Shown here one piece after another: positions 13,459-22,900 of a stretch of 45,822 nucleotides of DNA; position 1 is the first letter of the stretch; every line of letters starts with the position of its first letter. The DNA lies in IMG/VR virus record IMGVR_UViG_3300042389_000682, positions 1 through 45,822 of that record; one strand, 5' to 3'. The notes beneath the pieces were generated by a model. The model had not been told where the DNA came from, did no database searches, and saw only the letters and a list, made by a program, of their open reading frames with translations. Both the position numbers and the translations under genes were made by a program. Source of the DNA: a virus.

Positions 13459-13774
13459 GTGTGGGCTCCTGCTGCTTATAGCAGCCGCTGATATTTACTC
13501 GTTTCAGCAACTCAGCACATGCTGACCGAGGACTTCCAGCGATGCAGTGCACACGCACTACACTCGCTCTAAATCGCCCCATGTGCGCGGAGCGCACACA
13601 ACCCAGAGCGTCCGAGTAGGATGGCTATGCTTAGCACTAGGGGTACAGACTGAAAGGAATTGATAATCTACCTATAAGGTTATAGGTAGGTCAGGCAACA
13701 GCCTAACCGAAGGCCCCCCTAGGCGAACCTAGGGGGGCGACGGTTGGGTTGTCAGGCGACAGTAAGGTTGTTGA
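13459..13774. other. Noncoding, palindrome-rich spacer in GC-rich island
   Basis: This 316-base stretch has no gene. It holds GCTGCT/AGCAGC with a three-base loop (13471-13485) next to a ribosome site, a TCAGCACATGCTGA-like palindrome near 13520, TGTGCGC/GCGCACA near 13580-13600, ACCTATAA/TTATAGGT (13671-13688), and a CCCCCCTAGG/CCTAGGGGGG hairpin (13714-13737). A promoter for the two small downstream genes would be expected here, but none is clear by eye. Confidence 0.6.
13712..13740 (-). terminator. Strong GC hairpin after divergent RNA polymerase gene
   Basis: CCCCCCTAGG pairs with CCTAGGGGGG around a CGAA-type tetraloop (13714-13737), with outer AACCG/CGGTT pairs. It lies about 35 bases after the polymerase stop. 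There is no T-run on either strand, so it may be a terminator for a phage polymerase or a transcript-end stabiliser rather than a classic rho-independent site. Confidence 0.6.
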
Positions 13775-15736
13775 TTAGGCGAGGAAGTGACGGCTCGCCT
13801 TGAAGGCAGAGAGATCCAACTCCTCGGGAGTACCGCTCTTCCAGAGCTCCGTCAGGGGGATGCCCTGATCGTTGAGGAACTTGACGAGACGGTTGTTACC
13901 CTTGAGGTAGTTGCGGTAGAACACCTTCTTGAACCGCTTCTTGGTGGTGACCAGCGAGGTCGGACGCACACCACGGGCATCGTGAAGGGGGAGCATGTCC
14001 TCCTTGGCTTCCTCGGACAGCACGGCTTCGTCAGCCAGCTGGTTGCCATCCTCGGCCTGAACGATGAGCGGAGGAGCGCCCGAAGCACGGGTGCTCTTGA
14101 CCATCTTCTTGCACCGAGCACGGATAGTCTTGCCATCGGGCAGGGTGAAGGTCTTGATCTCGGACGGACCATTGTCCAGAGTCCAAGTGGTGATCTTCAC
14201 CTCATCACCATTGGCGAGCGTCCAGACCAGGGGCTGACCACGGTCAGCACACTTGTTGTACGCATCCCGCATGGTCTTGATGAACGCCAGCATCATGGGC
14301 GAGATGCGACGGAGCGCGTTGTAGTACAACTTCGCCACCGTCTTGGCATTGTCCACCATGTTCTCCAGTCCAGCCTCAGCGAAGAAGTCGATGGTGTCAT
14401 CGTTGAACACCTCAGGCGACTTGCTGACCAGCTCCTCGACACGGCCAGGGATCTGCTGACCATTCTCGTCAACGATGCCCCAGTCCATTAGCGTGGACGA
14501 GTTGTCGCTGAGGATCATGGCCTCAGCAATCGAACCACGACCAGCGCCGTAGACCATCGGAGTGCCAGGGATCTTGGCGACCGACTTGGACGGCATCCAG
14601 TTGCCATCCTTGTCCTTCTCGCAGAAGAACGGGGCAAGAGCCTGATCCGCACACCGAGCCCAGCCAGACTGAGCCAGCTTGAGCCACAGGGACTCCTTCT
14701 TCTTGCTGCCCTGGATGTTGCAGAAGTGGGCCAGACGGCGGCATCCCACCATTGCGGAGATACGCATCGGACCATCGGAGGTCGCGTCAAGCCAGTAGAT
14801 CATCTGGCTTTTCTTCTGCTCGATGATCATCTTCATCTCCAGAGCACACGCAACCACCGTGCTGAACTTCTTGTACGAGCAGTGCCACTTGGTGAGGAAC
14901 TGCTTACACAAGGCAGTCGTAGCGGGACGACCCTTGACAATCTTGTTGGTGATGGGGTCGCGCTCGTTGAGTCCAGTCTGGATGATGTTGTTGACATCAG
15001 CCAGGATCTCCTGGTAGTTGCTCTTGTTGACACCACCCTCGTTGAGAAGGTAGTGACGAGCAGCACGACGAATCTTGCGATCCGTCATGTCAATGGGCTT
15101 AGCCCACTGGAACATGAAGCGGATCGGACCAGCCAGCATGTAGTTCACACGCTTGGTGGCGTAGAACCGACCCTTCTGCGCCTTGTAACTCATCGTGATG
15201 ATGTCTTCGGGCTTGTTGACCTTAAGGTACGCAGCCAGGTCCTCAAGGACATAGCTGTACTTGTAGCCACCACCGTTCTCAGGCAGCTTGCCCTTGACGG
15301 AGTGGAACAGCGAGAACACCGTTGCCTTGAACAGATCCAGCATCGTGCTGTTGAGGGACAGCTCCATGCTAGACCAGTAGTTCATGGCCTTGCACTGAAG
15401 CGGAGTGTAGATCCCATCTGCGGGGTCGTGCAGAGGGAGCTTGTCTCCCAGGAGAATGCGATCCGTGTTGATCACGGTGATCTCCTCCGTCTTGAGGATC
15501 TTCCCATTTAGAAGCTTGCGCTCCATGATGGTCGTGTCCAGACGGACAGCGGGATTGGACAGGTGGTTCTCCACCACCTGACGGGCGATGTCCTGTGCAG
15601 CCCCCATGTCAGTGACGCTGTTCAGGATCAGCGGCATGACTTGGCTGTACAGGGAGGGGAGAAGCCGCTCCCCACGGTGGGCAATGCCCATCTCGGCGGT
15701 CAGTGCCGCCACCATCTTCTCAAGCGGGGTCGTCAT
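13775..15736 (-). CDS. Second, highly divergent single-subunit RNA polymerase (653 aa)
   Basis: Every catalytic block of the T7 RNA polymerase family can be traced: a KGRFYA block (R190) in the place of TxxGR, motif A YWLDATSDGPMRISAM with D317, motif B KIPGTPMVYGAG with K388 and Y396 eight apart exactly as in T7, motif C PLHDARGVRP with H585-D586, and a C-terminus ending HFLA. Spacings R-D 127, D-K 71 and K-D 198 are compatible (the T7-type enzyme in this same window also has D-K 71). The N-terminal promoter-binding part is shorter than T7. Start is ATG 15736 with AAAGG upstream; a perfect 18-bp palindrome lies just 5'. Markedly GC-rich. A family A DNA polymerase is unlikely because motif C lacks HDE and there is no exonuclease or A-motif DxSxIExR. 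Confidence 0.8.
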   Translation of the reverse strand: MTTPLEKMVAALTAEMGIAHRGERLLPSLYSQVMPLILNSVTDMGAAQDIARQVVENHLSNPAVRLDTTIMERKLLNGKILKTEEITVINTDRILLGDKLPLHDPADGIYTPLQCKAMNYWSSMELSLNSTMLDLFKATVFSLFHSVKGKLPENGGGYKYSYVLEDLAAYLKVNKPEDIITMSYKAQKGRFYATKRVNYMLAGPIRFMFQWAKPIDMTDRKIRRAARHYLLNEGGVNKSNYQEILADVNNIIQTGLNERDPITNKIVKGRPATTALCKQFLTKWHCSYKKFSTVVACALEMKMIIEQKKSQMIYWLDATSDGPMRISAMVGCRRLAHFCNIQGSKKKESLWLKLAQSGWARCADQALAPFFCEKDKDGNWMPSKSVAKIPGTPMVYGAGRGSIAEAMILSDNSSTLMDWGIVDENGQQIPGRVEELVSKSPEVFNDDTIDFFAEAGLENMVDNAKTVAKLYYNALRRISPMMLAFIKTMRDAYNKCADRGQPLVWTLANGDEVKITTWTLDNGPSEIKTFTLPDGKTIRARCKKMVKSTRASGAPPLIVQAEDGNQLADEAVLSEEAKEDMLPLHDARGVRPTSLVTTKKRFKKVFYRNYLKGNNRLVKFLNDQGIPLTELWKSGTPEELDLSAFKASRHFLA

Positions 15737-15751
15737 TGGACCCAACCTTTC

Positions 15752-15769
15752 TCTCAGCAGCTGCTGAGA
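15752..15769 (-). promoter_or_regulatory. Perfect 18-bp palindrome upstream of divergent RNA polymerase
   Basis: TCTCAGCAGCTGCTGAGA is its own reverse complement and lies a few bases 5' of the AAAGG ribosome site. It could be a dimeric repressor operator, an RNA hairpin controlling translation, or a processing site. Its core CAGCAG/CTGCTG recurs in the hairpin 5' of the 13195-13458 gene. Confidence 0.45.
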
Positions 15770-15844
15770 ATCTAGCAACCCGCGATACGCACGGGCTATT
15801 GTTTCTGGGAGCCGCCCAGATCGGTCCCCTGTCGGGGATGCTAC

Positions 15845-15908
15845 GCAACAGCGCAGCCCGTTGTACCGTGGTGGTCGATCACCACGGTACTCAGGTTGGG
15901 CTGTTGCT
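15845..15908 (-). terminator. Long hairpin between island genes
   Basis: GCAACAGC and GCTGTTGC form the base, CCC/GGG extends it, and GTACCGTGGTG/CACCACGGTAC (15863-15890) makes a perfect eleven-pair tip with a six-base loop. It directly follows the stop of the coiled-coil membrane protein gene and precedes the polymerase gene, so it is probably a terminator or processing hairpin; no T-run follows on the minus strand. Confidence 0.6.
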
Positions 15909-15939
15909 AGATCAGCCAGTTGTTAGATCAGCCAGTTGT
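15908..15939. repeat. 16-bp tandem repeat at 3' end of membrane protein gene
   Basis: TAGATCAGCCAGTTGT occurs twice in exact tandem (15908-15923 and 15924-15939). The gene-side copy contains the final codons NNWLI and most of the stop; the other copy lies beyond it. This mirrors the 42-bp terminal duplication at the DUF932 gene. Confidence 0.92.
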
Positions 15940-16825
15940 TGATCGTGGCCATGATGGCCTTGATGGAATCCTTGAGATTGGAGGGGATGTACTTGTCATC
16001 CATGATCCCAGCCGCATAGTTGCGGGCGACGGCGACCTTGGCCTTCAGGTCATAGATGTCATCCACCTGATCGGAGTTGCCCGCCTTTCCCTTGGCCGAC
16101 TCAATCAACTTCTCGGCAGCGTGGACCAACTGCCAATCGTTATTGTAGTTGATGTTGTCGTTCTTCACGACAGGCGGATCAACCTTGATGATTCGGCCCT
16201 TCTTGATCTCCTCATTGAGATCTCGATTGAGCTCAATCAGGCGCCTGACCTGAGCCATCAAAGAGGAAATCATATCCATGGCTCCCTTCTTCTCATTATT
16301 GAGTTCTCGCACGAGCTCCTTCACCCGAATCTCGGCCTTCGCGTGGTCCATTCCAGCTGAATGGAGCTGGTTCTTCAGCTCCTTGATCTCCTCGTCCTTG
16401 CGGTGCGAAGTGTTCTGCCAGTTGCGAGTCGTGCTCTTGTAGAACTCCTCGTTTCCTTCCAGAGTCTTGATCTGATCCTTGAGCGCAGCAATCTGCGTCT
16501 CCATCTCCTCAAGCTTCTTCATCTGCTTGTCCTCCTTCAGATCGACATTGCCATAAACCACAGGCGGAACATCCGCCCGATTACCCCACAAGGTGGAGGT
16601 GGCCACCAGGATGTTCCACGACTTCTTCAACTCCACGAACGGGTTGTACATGTGGGCCAACAGGTACACCACGAACATGGCAATGAGGATGCCCGATGAG
16701 ATGGAGAACATGGCCGTGATCGGCGTGCTCTCCACCGAGGCGATCCCGACCACCGTGAACACGGTGGCAAAGACGAGGATGGTGGTGGTGATGATGGCGA
16801 GGATGAGGTTAACGATGGTCTTCAT
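15923..16825 (-). CDS. Two-TM membrane protein with long coiled coil (300 aa)
   Basis: Two hydrophobic helices span about residues 5-28 and 41-60, then a long heptad-patterned coiled coil (residues about 95-215: KKLEEMETQIAALKDQIKTL and later IRVKELVRELNNEKK), then a helical C-terminal domain. Long cytoplasmic or periplasmic coil plus double-pass anchor suggests a membrane-tethered scaffold or exclusion factor. No enzyme motif. ATG at 16825 has AAAGG about 11 bases upstream. GC-rich codon use groups it with the divergent polymerase, and it is the first island gene after the giant virion gene. Function unknown. Confidence 0.75.
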   Translation of the reverse strand: MKTIVNLILAIITTTILVFATVFTVVGIASVESTPITAMFSISSGILIAMFVVYLLAHMYNPFVELKKSWNILVATSTLWGNRADVPPVVYGNVDLKEDKQMKKLEEMETQIAALKDQIKTLEGNEEFYKSTTRNWQNTSHRKDEEIKELKNQLHSAGMDHAKAEIRVKELVRELNNEKKGAMDMISSLMAQVRRLIELNRDLNEEIKKGRIIKVDPPVVKNDNINYNNDWQLVHAAEKLIESAKGKAGNSDQVDDIYDLKAKVAVARNYAAGIMDDKYIPSNLKDSIKAIMATINNWLI

Positions 16826-16954
16826 GTGGCTTTTTACCTTTCGACTGACTCCCCTATGATCCCCCAGGGGATGAGGGGGGACGCACTCACCGTTGAGGTT
16901 GTCCCACCCTCACAAAAATTTGCGACCCCTAAGTCGATTTTCCTAACCCCAATC
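16826..16954. other. Spacer between giant virion gene and GC-rich island
   Basis: No gene is present. On the minus strand a short CGAC/GTCG hairpin (16923-16936) followed by AAATTTTTG could be a weak terminator for the late operon, and ATCCCC/GGGGAT (near 16858-16872) forms a second palindrome before the island. GC content changes abruptly here, from AT-rich giant gene to GC-rich island. Confidence 0.45.
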
Positions 16955-19900
16955 TTACAATCCTTCTGGAGCTTTTTCAAAGGAAGTTGCTTCTTTGCTT
17001 AGTGAAGGTTTACTGGTTGGTGGTTGAACCTGTGGTTGTTGAACCTGTGGTAGTTGAACTTGTGGTGGTTCTGTAGTTTCTTTCTTTCTGGGTTTTGGTT
17101 CTGGTAGATTGTTTGCCTTAGTACGAACATAGTCGTTTAACAATGCTTTTTCATTCTGGAACTTCATGGAATTGACATTTGGTCTATAACCTGGAGTTAC
17201 ATCCCGTACCCATTGTTTCCATTGTCCTTCTGTACTGGCTGAATTATAATACTTCATTGCTTCACCAATTGCAGTTTTCTTATTACTTCTACTCGTTCTA
17301 CCAAAGGTTCCTGGGTCATGTGCAAGTTGTGCAAGAATTCTAAAGTGAGCAGCACCGAGGTCAGCAGGAAGAATTGGACCAAACTTTAAATAGAGTTGCA
17401 TTGTAGCATCTGTCCAAGTAGCTTCTGGTTCAGACATATCCTTGAAGAATTTAATTGAATCCATAAGTGTAGAACCTAATGCGCTTTCCTGAACGGAAGA
17501 ATATAATCCACCACCAAGGCCACCCTCTACAGCTCTATAGCTATAGTTAGAAACAAAACCAAGAATATTATTCTGGAATGTTGGATGTCTTAGTAGTAAC
17601 TTGACTGTTTCAGACCAGTTAATTTGGTTCTTTTTGGCTTTTTCTAGAACTTCATCTAGTTCCCAAGCACCACGGGCTAGTGCAAGTATGGTACCATACA
17701 AGGCATCCATAATAATGTTTAACATGAGATGTACACCAAACTTTACAGGAGAAGCAATAGAACCTCTACGCAATAGTTGTTGTGCCATGAACAAGGATGG
17801 ATAAGACTTATAGAATGTAATGAGTTCTGCTGCTAGGTTGTTTACCGAAGGAGCATCCATTGATTTTCTAGTTACCATTGCCATTTGAGTATAATCACCC
17901 ATGAATCGACTCAATGAAGCTACGGTTTGTCTCAGGTCGTTGATATTGAATGGATAAGAAGCAGAGGGATTAGTTAGAAGGTCTTGTTCGATTTTAAATA
18001 AATCCTGGAACATGACGCATCCACGGAAAACCATTCTATGTGTTCTAACCCAATCCAATACTTCTACACACCTACCCTCAAGAATACCAGATCTAACTAG
18101 GTATACTGCTTCTTCTTGAGTCATTGAAACTCCAGACTTCTTAAATAGTTCTCTTACATCTGCAACTGATTGTGGAGAAGTTGGGTTTTTACGGAGTTCA
18201 TCTCGTAATCTGGATAATCCTTTATTACCAAGTAGTCTTACAATATGGCGATTAGCTTGTGCTTCATTGGCAACTCGTAATGAACGCATGACATTGGAAT
18301 TGGATCTTCTTAGAGTTTCCATAAATCTAGAACCCCATCCCATCTTTTCAACTAAAGCTGAGGAGTAATCAGCATTGTTAAAGTTATGTGGTAACAGTGG
18401 GGATGTACTTTCTTCCAGGAAGAATACAGAGTTTCTTGCCATATCTCTTCTAGTATGTCTTCTTAATGGCACTACTTTAATATCTGGTTTAGAGTTTTCA
18501 AAACGAACACTTGGAACCCACGCATAAACAGTTTCTAAAGCCCACGAAGGAATTGCTTGTATAGAGAAATCTCTACCTAGATAGAATAAATCTAGTATTG
18601 TTCGAATAGGATTAGTTGGGCTAACTGTATTCCAAAGTGTTGTTGTACCTTCAACAAGGAAAGTTGCAACGTTAATATTAGAACCCCATCTAAGCACTAC
18701 TGCATTCTTAGCTGCTGAGTTTAACCATTGCATAGCCGCACCCATCTCTAGATCATTAACTGTATTAGTTCCTCTAGCTTCGTCTACAGCTTGTCGTAAA
18801 CGACTAATACTTGCCTTCATCCATTTGGTTTGGTTTTCAGCCATTACCTTAGTTCCATTGGTATCCAATAGACTAATTTGGTGGATACCAGCACCTGTTC
18901 CTGGTTTATTGGCTTCTTCTAACATCTTAAGAACTTGAGCAAAGGATAGATATACACCATCTACACCAATTGTTCTATTAACAATAATTCTTTCAATGGC
19001 ATCATAAACAGTACCACGAAGGAATGATTTAGTAATTGTATCTACACCAGTCTCAAAAATCTGTTGGATAATGACATCATTGCTGGTATAGATATCATTA
19101 CTAGTTGGCATCCATGATTTTAGTTTACCCATTACTGAGTTCTTACCAAGTTCTCCTGTAAATTGCTCAGCAAGAATATCATTAATACTTTTGCCAACTA
19201 AAGATTGTTTTCTATATTCAGTTGCTTTTGGATAATAACCTAATACTTCTTGGTATAAACTGGTTGCTTGTAAACCAGCTTTATCTTCAGATATTGAACG
19301 ATTCTCTTGAATAGCCTTTATGTAATCATTAACAATTAATTGTTTAACTTCGGTTTGTGTTACCAAGTCAAGAGCATCATCAAGTGAAGTAGTATGATTT
19401 CTTAAAGCATAGCCTAACATTTTAATTTCATTGTTAATCAGGGTAGTAATTGGTTTTACTGTTCCCACGTTATTATCAACGTTAGCTAAAGCTGTTTGTG
19501 GTTGTGGTCTACCTGTATCTCTTTGTAGTTTTTGTTGATGCTTGATTGATGCTTGAGCAAATAGAGCGTATAACATATGTTGTCTATTCTCAGATACAGG
19601 TATGGTTGTATCAGGAACAAAGTTATATGTTCCTCCAAATCCGCCATTTGTAATGACATGGTTTTGAATGTTGCGAATTACTCTTTCATCATCAGCACTT
19701 AACTCTAGTGGTAAAGAACCAGCAGCATGTAAACCTACTGCACTGATAGGAGCTTTAATTCCATCCCTCTTAAGAATATTTAGTTTTTTATTCTTAACTA
19801 GTTCTCTGATACTTTCAAAACCCTTGGTCATTTCTGTTGGACCAACTAAAGAATAATCCTTTAGTCTAATTGGGAATCTATCTAAAGAATCTGCATCTTC

Positions 19901-22900
19901 GGCAAACTGAGAATCAACCATGATATCCCGAGCACGACTACCAAAAACAAACCAAGCATCTGTTAATGCATCTGAAAATTGTATTTGTCTAGCGTCTGCG
20001 AGTTTGCTTGGTCCTGGTTTTCCTACATTATTGAGTCGTTGTACGACATCTCTAACAATATTTAAATGGATATCTGGTCTATGTGGGAAAGCATTAGAGC
20101 ATTCTCCCCAAATATTATTAACATTTTGAACATAGGGATCAACCATTAATTTCTGTTGGTCTAAACCACCAGCATATAAACGATTTTCATCTGGCTTGCT
20201 GGTATTGGGAGATAGTCCACTGACCGTAGGAGCAAAGCTACCTCGTGTTGTTGCCGCATGGTTATCAATTAAGAATGCCATACCAGCTGAAGGTGCAAAT
20301 GGAGAATTCCAAGTTAACTCTAGTCCATTGAATGTACCAACTAGATATTGTTGTAATCCTGTAGAAATCCAGGATTCAGGCATGAACTTACGAACTACAC
20401 CACCCATAGTTCTAATGTCATCTGCTCTCATTCCCTTTTGTTCAATAGCATTTGAGAATAGTCTTGATAGAATAGCTTTTGAAGTTTCTTCGTCTTCTAT
20501 ATCCTTTGGAGAAATAACTCTATTATCTTTTGTAAGAGTACCACCAAGATTATTTAGTGTTCTTTCTACCTGTAACTCACTTAATCCAAACATTGTAAGA
20601 GAATCAAGTTTAGATGCTTGATCTTGTAGTTGTTGTCTAGTATCAGCTGTTGTTAATGGATCATTGGCACGATCCAATAGTTTTTTAATTTTAAGTTTAG
20701 TAGCTGGATCTGTTCGTTTATTATCGTGTGTTGTAGCCTGTTGACTATAGGTATTAAGTACTGCATCAGGATTTGCAACAGGTCCAGTTCGTTTTTCAGC
20801 CCCTGTTCCAATAACAGACATAACAACTTGTTCAACTGGTTCCATTAAACCAGAATACTGGGGATTAAATCGAATAGCATTAAAGGTTGTAAGGATACGT
20901 TTTGTAAGGCTTCTAATTCTATAGAATGCTCGTTTCCAAAGATTAAAGGCATCTTCTGCTTCAGCATATTTAGTATTAAGGGCAATGATTGCTTGCTCTG
21001 CACCAAGGACTTGTCTTAGTAATAAGAAAGCTCCCATGTGAGCAAAGAACTCGTCTGGGTTTGATTTAGCATATGCAACTTCTTTTTCAATTGTTGCGTA
21101 GCTCTTTCCATTATTCATAGACATAAGCACATCACGGATCATATCAGTGCTTCGTGAGGATTCGAATACACCCTTGATTTTTTTCCATTCAACTGAATCA
21201 GTTTCAATATACTTAAGTCTAGCAATGTGTAGGATTTCTTCTGCAAACTTAAATAGGACTTGATTTTCAGATGTTACTTTTAGTGCTTTAAAGTTTAAGC
21301 CAATTGTAAATCTACCATCTTTTCTCATAGCATTCATGAGTGTATTTGTACCATCTAGAATCTCTAAAGAAAGATTATCAAAGATATCTGGTTGATTTAC
21401 ACCCACAGTTCCAATGACCATTAACTTCATATCACGAAGCCAAGGAGAGATAATACCATCAGCTACCATCTTGTCTAACATATTTACAATGTTTTCCGCA
21501 GCAATTTTATGATTGGGGTTTGTAAAAGAGTTAATAAAGTTTTCTCTGTCAGTAAAGACTGTTGGGTTTCCGCCATTAGCTGCTTCTGGAATATCTGCTT
21601 CTTCAACTTGAGGAATAGTTTGAGTGATCATTCTAGCTTGGTTAATAACACTTGTAATTCGTGTTCCACTTGCTTTATCAGTTGGATTTAAACCAGAGTC
21701 ACTAAAGAGTTCTTCTCTAAATCGTCTATCAATTGTATCTCTAGATACTTCATATCCACGATCTCTTTCAAGAATAGCTAAGGCTTTATACAATAATGGG
21801 TCTTGTTCAGCAGGGGTTGCGTGCATGGTTTGAACCATTAGATCAACCATAGGATCAACTTGTTTTCTAAGAGCACTGATTTGTTTTGGATTCTTTAGAT
21901 TTAAATATTTTGGTAGTTTAGCAACTGCAAATGCATTACCATGAACTTCAAATGACAAAGCTAACATCTTAACCTCTAAATAAGATTGCATATGGGCTGG
22001 TCTTTTTGGTTCCTCAGCAATAGCATCTAATAAGAACTTTTCAAGTACATCAGCTATATTTTCAGTAACCTCTACTCCATTCTTTTTTCCTGTTCGGGTT
22101 AGGTTTAGTTTTCTAGCTTTTTGTGCAACAGCCATTACTTTGGTAAAGTAAACAGCATCTGCTGTTGGTACAGCTCTTATTTTTCCACCTAGTACGATTG
22201 GAATTGTATTTGTTGATTTATAATAAGAACCAAAGTTAACAACTCGTTTTGGATTACCAGCAAAATCTTTAGATCTTGGATCTGTTAAGACTTCTAGTTG
22301 ATCATTTACATTTTCAGGTGGATTTGTATCCTGTAATAGCAATAATGCTTCAGATTCAACATCAGTATTATCTCTAACTTGTTCAAATAATCTAGCTTGT
22401 TCTTCTCTAACTAAAGGATCAACACTAGATTGAAAGACATTAATTTCTTTGTCTGTAGCTAAAGCTAATTCATAGTTTCTAAAGAAATCATAGTTTTCAA
22501 TTGCATTAAGCAATTGATTAAGCATTGGTATAGTAAATTGGTGTAAAGTAATTGGATTATCAACTTGAGTATAAACAAATGGTTGACCTGATGAAATACC
22601 TTGATAGGTTAGTGGATTATCAAGAGTATCAGGTTCTTTAATTACCCTACCTTCTTTATCTCGTAGTAATACTCTACCTTCTTCATTATAGGCAAATTCA
22701 AAATTAGCATTAATCTCAGCCATTGCCTGAGTCATTTCCACATTGATCTTATGCATAATTTCTCGCCAAACTTCTGGCTCGTTTACAGGATCAATGCTTT
22801 CTGGGATAATAAACCCAGCTTTATCTCTAATAAGTCCTGGAATTACTTTTCCGTGTGAAATCCATTTATTTACAATAGGAGTAATAAGTTTACGACCAAT

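Noticed and set aside
13787-14491. Long plus-strand frame (234 aa) opposite the divergent RNA polymerase, with further ones at 14726-15511 and 15920-16360.
   Set aside because: They lie antisense to genes with clear motifs and arise from the high GC content, which depletes stops; their composition (Leu/Val/Asp/His/Gly) mirrors the codon bias of the real strand.
13775-15736. Alternative call as family A DNA polymerase.
   Set aside because: Motif C is HDA rather than HDE, motif A lacks DxSxIExR, no exonuclease region is present and the C-terminus ends in an aromatic tail like T7 RNA polymerase.
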